From assembly GCF_021650975.2 (NCBI RefSeq), contig NZ_CP091285.1, positions 3,348,001-3,412,000 of the forward strand: a stretch of DNA of 64,000 nucleotides, in the 5' to 3' direction. The translations under genes were made by a program, and so were the position numbers. The DNA comes from Flavobacterium jumunjinense. GTDB lineage: Bacteria; Bacteroidota; Bacteroidia; Flavobacteriales; Flavobacteriaceae. Positions 26,203 through 34,772 of the stretch are shown one piece after another (position 1 is the stretch's first letter; the number at the start of each line of letters is the position of its first letter). The notes under the pieces are model-generated. The model had not been told where the DNA came from. It did not search any database and saw only the letters and a list, made by a program, of their open reading frames with translations.

Positions 26203-26613
26203 ATGCAAATTAAGAATATAGAAGGATTAAAAGTTTCTCAAATTAAACAACTAGTAGGACAAGGTGGAAGATTTGTTATTTTTCCTTATACCGTTTCTAT
26301 TTTAGTCATGACATTTAGAAGAAACTCTAGTATTTATTTCGTTTTACCAGGTGAAAAGTCAATAAAATATTCCTACGGACACGTTGGAGTAAATTTATTA
26401 TTCGGTTGGTGGGGCATTCCATGGGGACCAATTTATACTTTTGGTGCTCTTTTCAAACACATTGGTGGAGGAAAGGATGTTACACAATTAGTTTTGAGCG
26501 ATTTAATTCAAAATGATCCAGAAGCGGATACTTCTTCTTATGGTATAAATAATATGAATACTCAAAATAACCAAAACAATTCAGGTAATCAAACCTACAA
26601 TATTCCAAGATAA
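26203..26613 (+). CDS. Small hydrophobic protein of the Ter cluster, unknown function
   Basis: 136 aa. Residues 20-45 are amphipathic or beta-like (GRFVIFPYTVSILVMTFRR). Residues 65-90 form a strongly hydrophobic Trp/Gly-rich stretch, LFGWWGIPWGPIYTFGALF, that may insert into or lie on the membrane. The tail is Asn/Gln-rich and probably unstructured. It lies 6 nt after the fourth TerD and 4 nt before the first vWA gene. It could be the membrane contact of the TerD or vWA proteins; this is inference. Confidence 0.6.
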   Translation: MQIKNIEGLKVSQIKQLVGQGGRFVIFPYTVSILVMTFRRNSSIYFVLPGEKSIKYSYGHVGVNLLFGWWGIPWGPIYTFGALFKHIGGGKDVTQLVLSDLIQNDPEADTSSYGINNMNTQNNQNNSGNQTYNIPR

Positions 26614-26617
26614 AATT

Positions 26618-27256
26618 ATGAGAAGACTTCCAGTATATTTGCTTTTAGATACATCTGGTTCAATGAGTGGAGAGCCTATTGAAGCAGTAAAAAATGGTGT
26701 TCAAGTTATGATTAGTTCGTTAAGACAAAATCCTCAAGCTATTGAAACTGCTTTTATAAGTGTAATCACATTCGATACAACAGCTCAACAAGTAATACCT
26801 TTAACAGATTTAGCATCTTTTCAAATGGTAGATCTTAAAGCAACAGGTGTAACAGCGTTAGGAGATGCTTTAAAATTAGTTTCAAATAAAATAGATAATG
26901 AAGTAGCAAAAACCACAACTGAACAAAAAGGAGACTGGAAACCATTAGTTTTTATAATGACAGATGGTATTCCTACAGATAACTGGCAAGCTGGACTTAA
27001 TGAGTTTAAACAAAGAAAAACAGCTTTTACTGTTGCTTGTGCAGCAGGTAGCGGAGCAGATACTAATATCTTAAAGCAGATTACAGAAAATGTAGTGAGT
27101 CTAGATACTGCGGATAGCGCAAGTATTAGTAAGTTTTTCTTATGGGTAACTGCATCAATTGGAGTTTCTTCAACTAGAGTGGAAGATAGTGGTAAAGAAG
27201 TTACTGGTTTAAATGAATTACCACCGCCGCCAGATGAATTAAATATTGTAGTTTAA
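26618..27256 (+). CDS. vWA-domain protein, TerY-like (first)
   Basis: 212 aa, essentially one von Willebrand A domain. MIDAS residues are visible: DTSGSMSG near the N-terminus, the Thr in TGVTALGDAL, and the Asp in IMTDGIPTD. The domain should bind a divalent metal and a protein partner. The C-terminus ends in a proline stretch, ELPPPPDELNIVV, shared with the second vWA protein. It is the last gene before the internal hairpin. Confidence 0.92.
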   Translation: MRRLPVYLLLDTSGSMSGEPIEAVKNGVQVMISSLRQNPQAIETAFISVITFDTTAQQVIPLTDLASFQMVDLKATGVTALGDALKLVSNKIDNEVAKTTTEQKGDWKPLVFIMTDGIPTDNWQAGLNEFKQRKTAFTVACAAGSGADTNILKQITENVVSLDTADSASISKFFLWVTASIGVSSTRVEDSGKEVTGLNELPPPPDELNIVV

Positions 27257-27263
27257 ATACTTC

Positions 27264-27308
27264 TTCTCTTCATCTTATATAAAACAATTTAAGATGAAGA
27301 GAATTTTT
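27264..27308 (+). terminator. Hairpin terminator inside the Ter cluster
   Basis: A perfect 14-bp stem TTCTCTTCATCTTA / TAAGATGAAGAGAA (27264-27277 and 27290-27303) with a 12-nt loop, followed by five T. It sits in the only long gap (117 bp) of the cluster. Confidence 0.75.
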
Positions 27309-27373
27309 AACCTTTGCTATATAAAATTTATTGAGAATCAGTATTTGAATTTAGCTTTAGAAATTAAATAGTC

Positions 27374-28009
27374 ATGAGAAGATTACCCGTTTATTTTTTA
27401 TTAGACACATCAGGTTCAATGTATGGAGAACCTATTCAAGCTTTAAATAATGCTCTTAGTGGTATGATTAATACGCTTCGTCAAGATGCTCAAGCGTTAG
27501 ATTCTTTATGGATAAGTATAATAACTTTTGATAGAGAAGTAAGAGAAATTTGTCCGTTAACTGAACTTGCAATGTTTCAATTGCCAGAAATTACTTGTCC
27601 ACAAAGTGGTCCAACACATACAGGTAAGGCATTAGAAATGTTATATAATAAAGTGCAATCAGACATCATTAAAAGTACAGAAACTCAAAAAGGAGATTGG
27701 AAACCATTATTGTTTTTATTTACAGATGGTAAACCTTCAGATATTCAGTTGTATAATGAAATTGCACCAAAAGTTAAAAGTTTGAATTTTGGTACGATTG
27801 TAGCTTGCGCAGCTGGAAATTTAGCAGATGACTCTAAACTGAAAGTTCTTACAGATGATGTGGTGCATTTAGATAATGCTGACAGTTCAACGTTGAAACA
27901 ATTCTTTAAATGGGTTTCTGAAACAATTGAACAAGGAAACAAAAGTCAGGGAACTGGTGAAAATATTGCATTACCACCACCACCAAGCGAAATAACATTA
28001 GTAATCTAA
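27374..28009 (+). CDS. vWA-domain protein, TerY-like (second)
   Basis: 211 aa. The MIDAS motif is DTSGSMYG, with Thr in GPTHTGKAL and Asp in FTDGKPSD. It is similar to the first vWA protein along the whole length, including the ALPPPPSEITLVI ending. It starts the second half of the cluster after the internal terminator; no exact promoter match was found in the 117-bp gap. Confidence 0.92.
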   Translation: MRRLPVYFLLDTSGSMYGEPIQALNNALSGMINTLRQDAQALDSLWISIITFDREVREICPLTELAMFQLPEITCPQSGPTHTGKALEMLYNKVQSDIIKSTETQKGDWKPLLFLFTDGKPSDIQLYNEIAPKVKSLNFGTIVACAAGNLADDSKLKVLTDDVVHLDNADSSTLKQFFKWVSETIEQGNKSQGTGENIALPPPPSEITLVI

Positions 28010-28018
28010 TTTAAAAAA

Positions 28019-28273
28019 ATGTTCTACCTATTAAAAATATTTTTATACCTACTTATAGTTGGATTATTTTTATACTCTAAACTATTACCATACAAAGACA
28101 AATTAGATATACGATACAGTAAAATTTTTAATTTTTTCAATTCTATATTTTCTCCGATACTTAGTTTTTTCAAAACATTTATGCAGCCCTTTAAGGTTGG
28201 ACAAGGATTATTTGTAGACATGACGCAAATTCTTTTATTGTTACTTATACTATTAATTATAAATTCGTTTTAA
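28019..28273 (+). CDS. Small two-helix membrane protein, YggT-like pattern
   Basis: 84 aa: an N-terminal membrane helix (residues 3-20), a basic middle, and a second helix at the C-terminus (residues 65-83). The segment SFFKTFMQPFKVGQGLFVDM followed by a leucine-rich helix resembles the repeat of YggT-family proteins, but the match is only by eye. It lies tightly packed between two vWA genes (9 and 4 nt), so it belongs to the cluster. Confidence 0.55.
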   Translation: MFYLLKIFLYLLIVGLFLYSKLLPYKDKLDIRYSKIFNFFNSIFSPILSFFKTFMQPFKVGQGLFVDMTQILLLLLILLIINSF

Positions 28274-28277
28274 TATC

Positions 28278-29324
28278 ATGAGAAGGCTTCCTATATATTT
28301 TTTAATAGATGTATCAGAATCAATGGTTGGTGATCAAATTCAACTTGTTGAAGAAGGAATGGCAACTATAATAAAAGCAATCAAACAAGATCCTTATGCA
28401 ATTGAAACGGTATGGGTATCTATCATTGTGTTTGCAGGTCAAGCAAAAACATTAGTGCCACTACAAGAAATAGTGAGTTTCTATCCTCCTAAGTTTCCTA
28501 TTGGTGGAGGAACGTCATTAAGTAATGGTTTAGGTCATTTAATGTATGAATTAAGGAAAAACACAATTAAAACAACTTTTGATCAAAAAGGAGATTGGAA
28601 GCCTATTGTGTTTTTATTTACAGATGGTGTCCCAACAGACGATTCTAAAAGCGCAATTTCCGAATGGAAACAAAATTGGTCTAGAACAGCGAATATGGTA
28701 GCTATTTCATTTGGAGATGAAACAGATACAACTATTTTAAGTGAATTGACAGAAAATGTAATTCATTTTAAAAACTCTACAGAAGAAGATTATAAGAAAT
28801 TCTTTAAATGGATTACAGATTCAATAAAGACAAGTAGTATAAGTGTTGAAAATAATACATCTGGTTTTGAATTAGCTTCGATTGATGGTGAAACAATTAC
28901 AAAAATTGATCTCACAAAACAAGCACCGTCTAATCTATATATAGATCCGAATTATGTTGTTTTAGCTGCTAAATGTCAAAACACAAAGCGACCTTATTTA
29001 ATGAAATATAGAAAATTCATTCAACCTTCTGGTTTTGCAGGTCTACAAACAAAAGCATATCGATTAATTGGAGGTTTTCAGGTTGATAACACCTATTATG
29101 AACTTTCAGATGAAAATCAAGTTAATAATAAGATTAATAGTGACGAATTAATTGGTGCACCAGCATGCCCATCATGTGGAAATCAATTTGGTTTAGCGAT
29201 GTGTGCGTGTGGAAAAATTCATTGCATAGGTGATGAAGAGATTAGTACTTGTCCGCATTGTGGTAATCAAGGTCGTTACGGTTCAGGAGATGGAGGATTT
29301 GATATAAATAGAACATTAGGATAA
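28278..29324 (+). CDS. vWA-domain protein with C-terminal zinc ribbon (TerY-C type, third)
   Basis: 348 aa. The vWA part (1-200) has MIDAS residues DVSESMVG, the Thr in GGGTSLSNGL, and FTDGVPTD. A middle domain of about 90 residues follows. The C-terminal zinc-binding part begins at about 295 with CPSCG, then CAC, CIG and CPHCG. This architecture is that of the larger TerY proteins that accompany PP2C and kinase genes. It directly precedes the PP2C gene (1 nt gap). Confidence 0.92.
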   Translation: MRRLPIYFLIDVSESMVGDQIQLVEEGMATIIKAIKQDPYAIETVWVSIIVFAGQAKTLVPLQEIVSFYPPKFPIGGGTSLSNGLGHLMYELRKNTIKTTFDQKGDWKPIVFLFTDGVPTDDSKSAISEWKQNWSRTANMVAISFGDETDTTILSELTENVIHFKNSTEEDYKKFFKWITDSIKTSSISVENNTSGFELASIDGETITKIDLTKQAPSNLYIDPNYVVLAAKCQNTKRPYLMKYRKFIQPSGFAGLQTKAYRLIGGFQVDNTYYELSDENQVNNKINSDELIGAPACPSCGNQFGLAMCACGKIHCIGDEEISTCPHCGNQGRYGSGDGGFDINRTLG

Positions 29325-29325
29325 T

Positions 29326-30807
29326 ATGCCAAATGTAAAAGCTTATTTTGAAAAGTTATTTTCCGCACATGGAATTGAAATTCCTTCTAAAAGAGAAAAA
29401 ATGTTTCAAAATTTCATTGAAAATGAAGAGAATAGAACAAAAATAAAAACCATACTTGAACTTCAAAATACTATTATGAAGAATTGGAAATTGGATACAA
29501 GAATAAGAGATATTATTGAACAACAAATACAAATTCCTAATGGTACAGTTGGAAAAAAATATGAAACAAAATTAGATTTTATAAAATTAGGACTAGATGA
29601 TATTATCTATTCTGATTTTATAGGTCTTGAAGAATATGGTTTAAAATACGATAATGAAAGTGAGATCATTAATGGAACACCAATAAAAAATGGTGATTTT
29701 AAAGTAAAATTAAACTTTAGAATATCAGGAGAAGAAGAAGATTCAATTTTAAATGAAAAGACATTTAATTTAATCATTAACGCTGATCCGAAATCCCTCT
29801 GGAAAGATATTGAAAGTAACCAAGAAGACCCTTTTTGGAAAGCCGATAATGTTTCTGAATTTCAATCTATTGGAGATAAAAATATAGTGGTAGCTTCACG
29901 AAGAGGTCGATCACACGCTAATGTAGGTTCTTTTCGAGATGATGATTATTCCTTTAAACACCTTGAAGAAACAGGTTGGAGTATTGTTAGTGTTTCAGAT
30001 GGAGCAGGAAGTGCTAAGTTTTCTAGAAAAGGCTCTGAAATTGCTTGTAAAGAAGTGATTCATTATTTTGAAAATAAACTAACTAATGAGTTATCATTAC
30101 AATTTGATACTTTAGTTTCAGACTTAAATAAAGAAAATAATAAAGTTGTATTAGAAAGTGAAGCTAAAGAAAACGAGGACAATGAGGTTGAAAATTTAGC
30201 AGATATAAAAACTGAAACTACAAAAAGTAAAATAGGTAAATTCATCTACAATAACCTTGGAGGTTGTGCAAAATGGGTGCATAATAAATTAGAAGAATTT
30301 GCGAATCTAAATGAAACTTATATAAAAGATTTTCATAGTACTTTAATATTTACACTTTTTAAGAAATATGATTTTGGCTATGTTGTGCTAACTTTTGGAG
30401 TTGGAGATTGCCCTATTGGTATTCTAAATAAGGATTTGACAGAATTCAAATTGATGAATTGGTTAGATGTTGGAGAATTTGGAGGGGGAACACGATTTAT
30501 TACAATGCCTGAAATTTTTACTAGCGATAAATTTGTAACACGATTTGGTTTTAAGATTATTGATGATTTTTCTTATTTGATGTTAATGACTGACGGAATC
30601 TATGATGCTAAGTTTGTAGTTGAAGCTAATTTAGAAAAATTAGAAAAATGGAAAGAGTTTATTGCTGATCTGAAAGGAGAGAATGAAGATAATGCAGCTG
30701 TAGAGTTTAATGTTTCAAATGAGGAAATTACGAATCAATTAGCTAATTGGATGGATTTTTGGAGCCCAGGGAATCATGATGATAGAACATTAGCTATTGT
30801 ATTTTAA
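29326..30807 (+). CDS. PP2C-type protein phosphatase with N-terminal Ig-like domain
   Basis: 493 aa. Residues 185-493 are a PP2C domain: metal-binding Asp in SFRDDDYSF and VSVSDGAGSAKFSRKGS, then VGDCPIGIL, MLMTDGIYD and NHDDRTLAIVF. Residues 68-155 read like a cadherin/putative-Ig domain (PNGTVGKKYE..LDF, GLKYDNESEIINGTPIKNGDF). Residues 1-65 are helical. An Ig-like domain in a protein without a signal peptide is unusual; it may bind a partner of the cluster. Expected to reverse the adjacent kinase. Confidence 0.88.
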   Translation: MPNVKAYFEKLFSAHGIEIPSKREKMFQNFIENEENRTKIKTILELQNTIMKNWKLDTRIRDIIEQQIQIPNGTVGKKYETKLDFIKLGLDDIIYSDFIGLEEYGLKYDNESEIINGTPIKNGDFKVKLNFRISGEEEDSILNEKTFNLIINADPKSLWKDIESNQEDPFWKADNVSEFQSIGDKNIVVASRRGRSHANVGSFRDDDYSFKHLEETGWSIVSVSDGAGSAKFSRKGSEIACKEVIHYFENKLTNELSLQFDTLVSDLNKENNKVVLESEAKENEDNEVENLADIKTETTKSKIGKFIYNNLGGCAKWVHNKLEEFANLNETYIKDFHSTLIFTLFKKYDFGYVVLTFGVGDCPIGILNKDLTEFKLMNWLDVGEFGGGTRFITMPEIFTSDKFVTRFGFKIIDDFSYLMLMTDGIYDAKFVVEANLEKLEKWKEFIADLKGENEDNAAVEFNVSNEEITNQLANWMDFWSPGNHDDRTLAIVF

Positions 30808-30819
30808 TATAAGTTAACT

Positions 30820-32328
30820 ATGCCAATAATAACAGTAAGATCAATCATAAATGGAACTTCATATCAATATGTAGACGATGGAGAACCAAAAAGTGGTACA
30901 GCAAAAAATGTATATTTTAGTCCAGATAAAAAATATGTTGTCGCTATTTTTAAAGAAAAGCAAGACTTTAATCAGAAAGAGCGTTTAAAGAAAATCACAT
31001 CCGATTATTTACAACGTATAAAAAATAATGAAGGTGGAGATTACTATTTAGATGAAATTTATAGATGGCCAACAGATATTATAGAGTCTAGTGGAAAAAC
31101 AGGAATTATTGTACCAATATATAATTCTAAATTCTTTTTTTCTAAAGGATATGCTACACAAGATTTAATAAAAGGAGAAGAGAAAAATGGGAAATGGTTT
31201 GCAGGTGCAAAGTTTAGAAATAAACAATTTCCATTAAGTTTAGATCCTTCAGAATTAGGGAAATGGTTAAACTATTTTCAAGTTGGTGTAAACTTATCAA
31301 GAGGTGTAAAAAAGATGCATCAAATGGGTCTGTCTCATTCCGATTTGTCCTATAATAATGTTTTAATTGATCCACAAACTGGTTCGGCTTGTATGATTGA
31401 TTTAGATGGTTTGGTTGTTCCAGGATTATATCCAGCGGAAGTAATTGGTACTGCCGATTTTATTGCTCCTGAAGTTTTAGCTACTAAACACTTAAGTAAG
31501 ACCGATCCTAATAGAAAGTTTCCAAATAGACTAACTGATCTTCATGCTTTGGCTTGTTTAATTTATATGTATTTATTACACAGACATCCTTTAAAAGGAG
31601 GTAAAGTACATGATTTAGATACCGAAAAAGACGATCTATTGTCAATGGGAGAAAAAGCACTATTTATTGAACATCCAATTGATAAAACAAACCGTCCAAA
31701 ATTGAATCAAGTATCTAAATGGGACCAATATTGGGCAAATATTGACACAATACCTTACACAATAACAGGCCCTTATTTGAAACCTTTGTTCGATAGAGCT
31801 TTTATTGATGGTTTACATAATCCAATGCAAAGGCCAACAGCAGAAGAGTGGGAAATTGCATTATTAAAAACAACAGATTTGATTCAAACGTGTTCCAATG
31901 TAAGTTGTGATCAAAAATGGTATGTTTTTGATAATACGAATACACCAAAATGTCCATTTTGTGGTACTTCTCACAAAGGAACTTTACCTGTCTTAGATTT
32001 ATATTATCAGTTTAAAGAGTCGGTTTGGAAACCAGAAAACCACAGATTGATGGTGTATAATAATCAATATTTATTTCAATGGCATGTGAATAGAAATATT
32101 GTTAGAAATGAACGATTAACAGCAGAACAGAAAGTACCTGTTGGCTATTTTACGTATCATAATGATAAATGGGTTTTTGTAAATCAAAAACTAACCACTT
32201 TAGTAGATAAAACAGAAGATAAAGAAATCCCTATTGGTCAAATGGTAGAACTAACTGATGGCAAAAAGCTACTACTTTCTAAAGAAGATGGAGGTAGAGT
32301 AGTCGTTATAACCATGGCAAATAAATAA
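30820..32328 (+). CDS. Serine/threonine protein kinase-like protein with zinc ribbon
   Basis: 502 aa. The kinase core shows a likely ATP-lysine in VVAIFK (Lys45), the catalytic loop HSDLSYNNVL (Asp175, Asn180), DLDG in place of DFG (Asp194), and FIAPEV. A four-Cys zinc ribbon follows at about 365-388 (CSNVSC...CPFCG), then a C-terminal domain of about 110 residues with SH3/FHA-like beta pattern. There is no membrane segment. It lies 12 nt after the PP2C gene, forming the vWA-PP2C-kinase triad. Confidence 0.88.
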   Translation: MPIITVRSIINGTSYQYVDDGEPKSGTAKNVYFSPDKKYVVAIFKEKQDFNQKERLKKITSDYLQRIKNNEGGDYYLDEIYRWPTDIIESSGKTGIIVPIYNSKFFFSKGYATQDLIKGEEKNGKWFAGAKFRNKQFPLSLDPSELGKWLNYFQVGVNLSRGVKKMHQMGLSHSDLSYNNVLIDPQTGSACMIDLDGLVVPGLYPAEVIGTADFIAPEVLATKHLSKTDPNRKFPNRLTDLHALACLIYMYLLHRHPLKGGKVHDLDTEKDDLLSMGEKALFIEHPIDKTNRPKLNQVSKWDQYWANIDTIPYTITGPYLKPLFDRAFIDGLHNPMQRPTAEEWEIALLKTTDLIQTCSNVSCDQKWYVFDNTNTPKCPFCGTSHKGTLPVLDLYYQFKESVWKPENHRLMVYNNQYLFQWHVNRNIVRNERLTAEQKVPVGYFTYHNDKWVFVNQKLTTLVDKTEDKEIPIGQMVELTDGKKLLLSKEDGGRVVVITMANK

Positions 32329-32350
32329 AAAATAATTTAATATTTAATTA

Positions 32351-33349
32351 ATGAACAATCATCCTATTTTTTCTGAACATCCTTGGCTAATTTTCACATT
32401 TGCAATAGCCATTATTATTATGTTGATGCTAGATCTTGGTATCTTTAATAAAAAAAGTCATGAAGTTTCTAACAAAGAAGCAATAACATGGTCTCTCGTT
32501 TGGATTTCCTTATCCATGGTTTTTAGTGGATTGGTCTATTATTATGCAGGAGCTACAAAATTCTATGAATTCCAATCGGCATATTGGATTGAAAAAGCGT
32601 TATCTGTAGATAATTTATTTGTATTTATTTTAGTTTTTAAGTTTTTTGATGTTGCTAATCAGAATAAGCATAAAGTGTTATTTTGGGGGATTATTGGAGC
32701 ATTAGTACTTAGAGCTATTTTTATATTTTCAGGTGCATTTTTAATTGAATTGACCTATTTGAATAAAATTTTGACCTATTTTGGAGCACAAGGTTTTAAA
32801 TATGATATAAATATAATAATGACACTTTTTGGTTTGTTTCTTGTTTATGCAGGGATTAAATCTTGGTCAGCGGGAGATGAAGATGATGATGAAGATTATA
32901 ACGATACAAGAGGAGCAAAATTAATTAGAAAATTCTTTAAAGTAAGTGATAAGTATGACGGAGATAAATTTTTCACTTTTGAAAACGGAAAAAAATTAGC
33001 AACACCTTTATTAGTCGTTGTTGCTGTAATTGAGTTTACAGATTTATTATTTGCAGTAGATTCTATTCCTGCAATTTTTGCAATTTCTAATGATCCATTT
33101 ATTTTATATACATCAAATATCTTTGCAATACTAGGTTTAAGAGCCTTATTCTTTTTATTAGATAACTTTATTCATTTGTTTAATAAACTACCTTATGGTT
33201 TAGCAATAATTTTATCGTTCATAGGTGTAAAGATGATTATAGCCCCATTTTATCATATAGAGTCTGTAATTTCGTTAATAATAATTGGAGGAGTATTATT
33301 AATCTCTGTTATTTTATCGGTATTATTTCCTACCAAGGAAGAAGATTAA
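32351..33349 (+). CDS. TerC-family integral membrane protein
   Basis: 332 aa with about eight to nine membrane helices. Family motifs: MLDLGIFNKKSH, EKALSVDNLFVFILVFKFF, and VVAVIEFTDLLFAVDSIPAIF with buried acidic residues thought to handle metal ions. A cytoplasmic acidic loop GDEDDDEDYND lies mid-protein. TerC links the soluble Ter proteins to the membrane and, in other bacteria, to manganese export (known of the family). It closes the cluster. Confidence 0.95.
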   Translation: MNNHPIFSEHPWLIFTFAIAIIIMLMLDLGIFNKKSHEVSNKEAITWSLVWISLSMVFSGLVYYYAGATKFYEFQSAYWIEKALSVDNLFVFILVFKFFDVANQNKHKVLFWGIIGALVLRAIFIFSGAFLIELTYLNKILTYFGAQGFKYDINIIMTLFGLFLVYAGIKSWSAGDEDDDEDYNDTRGAKLIRKFFKVSDKYDGDKFFTFENGKKLATPLLVVVAVIEFTDLLFAVDSIPAIFAISNDPFILYTSNIFAILGLRALFFLLDNFIHLFNKLPYGLAIILSFIGVKMIIAPFYHIESVISLIIIGGVLLISVILSVLFPTKEED

Positions 33350-33364
33350 AAAATAATACAACAG

Positions 33365-33430
33365 AATTAAATATAATTGCAAAAAAAATCCCATTCTCGA
33401 ATGGGATTTTTTTTGCAATTATATTTAATT
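33365..33430. terminator. 32-bp perfect hairpin between terC and tpiA
   Basis: The left arm 33365-33396 is exactly complementary to 33399-33430 with only TC at the centre. Inner core ATCCCATTC / GAATGGGAT with A8/T8 flanks makes it a strong bidirectional terminator. The right arm overlaps the tpiA stop codon by two bases. Confidence 0.9.
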
Positions 33431-34178
33431 AAAAAGCATTCACAATAGCTAAAAAATCATCTGCATGTAATGATGCACCACCAATTAATCCACCGTCTAC
33501 ATCTGGTTTTGAGAAAATTTCTTGTGCATTATTTGGTTTAACACTACCACCATATAGAATACTCACATTATCAGCAATTTCGGAACCATATACCTTAGCA
33601 ATTAGGTTTCTAATAAATTGATGCATTTCTTGCGCTTGTTCTGGTGAAGCAGTTTCTCCAGTTCCAATTGCCCAAACTGGTTCATAAGCTAAAACAATAT
33701 TAGCCCAATCTTTTTTCTCTAAATGAAACAAAGCATCTCTCAGTTGATATTCAACAATATTGAAATGATTTTCTTTTTGACGATCTTTAAGCTCTTCCCC
33801 AAAACAAAAAATAACTCTCATTTCGTGTTTTAAAGCAGTATTCACTTTGTCAGCCAATTGACCATCAGTTTCATGAAAATACGCTCTTCTTTCGCTATGT
33901 CCTAGAATTACTGTTTTTACATTAATATCAGTTAGCATATTGGCAGCAATTTCACCGGTAAATGCTCCGCCTTCAGCTTGATGCATGTTTTGTGCCGCAA
34001 CAGTGATTCCTTTCCCGTTAACACAATCATTCGCAGCTTTCAAGTTTACAAAAGTTGGTGCAACAATAATTTCAGTTTTTGATTCTTTTTTCTTAGCTAA
34101 AATTTCATTAAGTAATGTTAAAGTTTCACTATTCGTTTTATGCATTTTCCAGTTTCCTGCAACAATATGTTTTCTCAT
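33429..34178 (-). CDS. tpiA: Triosephosphate isomerase
   Basis: 249 aa, standard length. Active-site residues: Lys in GNWKMHK, His in GHSERRAYF, and Glu in AYEPVWAIGTG; the C-terminal phosphate loops are GGSVKP and GGLIGGASL. It interconverts glyceraldehyde-3-phosphate and dihydroxyacetone phosphate. The start codon overlaps the stop of the TlpA-like gene by one base; the two are co-transcribed. Confidence 0.98.
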   Translation of the reverse strand: MRKHIVAGNWKMHKTNSETLTLLNEILAKKKESKTEIIVAPTFVNLKAANDCVNGKGITVAAQNMHQAEGGAFTGEIAANMLTDINVKTVILGHSERRAYFHETDGQLADKVNTALKHEMRVIFCFGEELKDRQKENHFNIVEYQLRDALFHLEKKDWANIVLAYEPVWAIGTGETASPEQAQEMHQFIRNLIAKVYGSEIADNVSILYGGSVKPNNAQEIFSKPDVDGGLIGGASLHADDFLAIVNAF

Positions 34179-34675
34179 TATTTTAAAGATTTTAATGTTT
34201 CAATTAGTTTGTTATCGTCTGCTTCAATCACTTTGAATAAAGCTATTTTACCTGTTCTGTCTACTACCATATATCTAGGTATCCAATCTAAGTCTATCGA
34301 ACTCCCGAAAACACCTTTCATTCCATCCGATGTTAGGTAATGTTCTCCTTTAACATCATATTTAGCAATTCCTCTTGTCCATGCTTCATTATTTTTATCC
34401 ATAGAAATAAATAAATAGGTAACACCTGGAAACTGTTCTTGTAAGGCTTTTACTTTAGGCATTCCTTTAATACAATCTGAACACCAAGAAGCCCAAACAT
34501 CGATAACAATATTTTGTCCTTCATATTTCTTTAGAATCTCTTGAAATGTGATGGACTCATTTTCTGTGGTTATCATTACATTACTTAATGCTTCTTGTTT
34601 GAATGCTGTTTGTTGTGCATTGGTGCAAGATATCATTGTCAAAAACACACTTAGTAAACCTATTATCTTTTTCAT
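34178..34675 (-). CDS. TlpA-like thioredoxin-fold lipoprotein
   Basis: 165 aa. The signal with lipobox MISC (Cys17) indicates lipid attachment in the envelope. The redox motif is WASWCSDC with a following KGMPK and the cis-Pro region LDWIPRYMVV. Such proteins reduce or relay disulfides outside the cytoplasm. It belongs to a minus-strand run DUF1599 - BT_3928 - small lipoprotein - TlpA - tpiA typical for flavobacteria. Confidence 0.88.
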   Translation of the reverse strand: MKKIIGLLSVFLTMISCTNAQQTAFKQEALSNVMITTENESITFQEILKKYEGQNIVIDVWASWCSDCIKGMPKVKALQEQFPGVTYLFISMDKNNEAWTRGIAKYDVKGEHYLTSDGMKGVFGSSIDLDWIPRYMVVDRTGKIALFKVIEADDNKLIETLKSLK

Positions 34676-34772
34676 TTTTCTTGTTTTATATAAGCAAAAT
34701 TACATCTTCTAATTTTTAAATATCTTAATTAAATGTAAAAATGAGAGTTGTGTTATTTTTCTAACAATTCTC

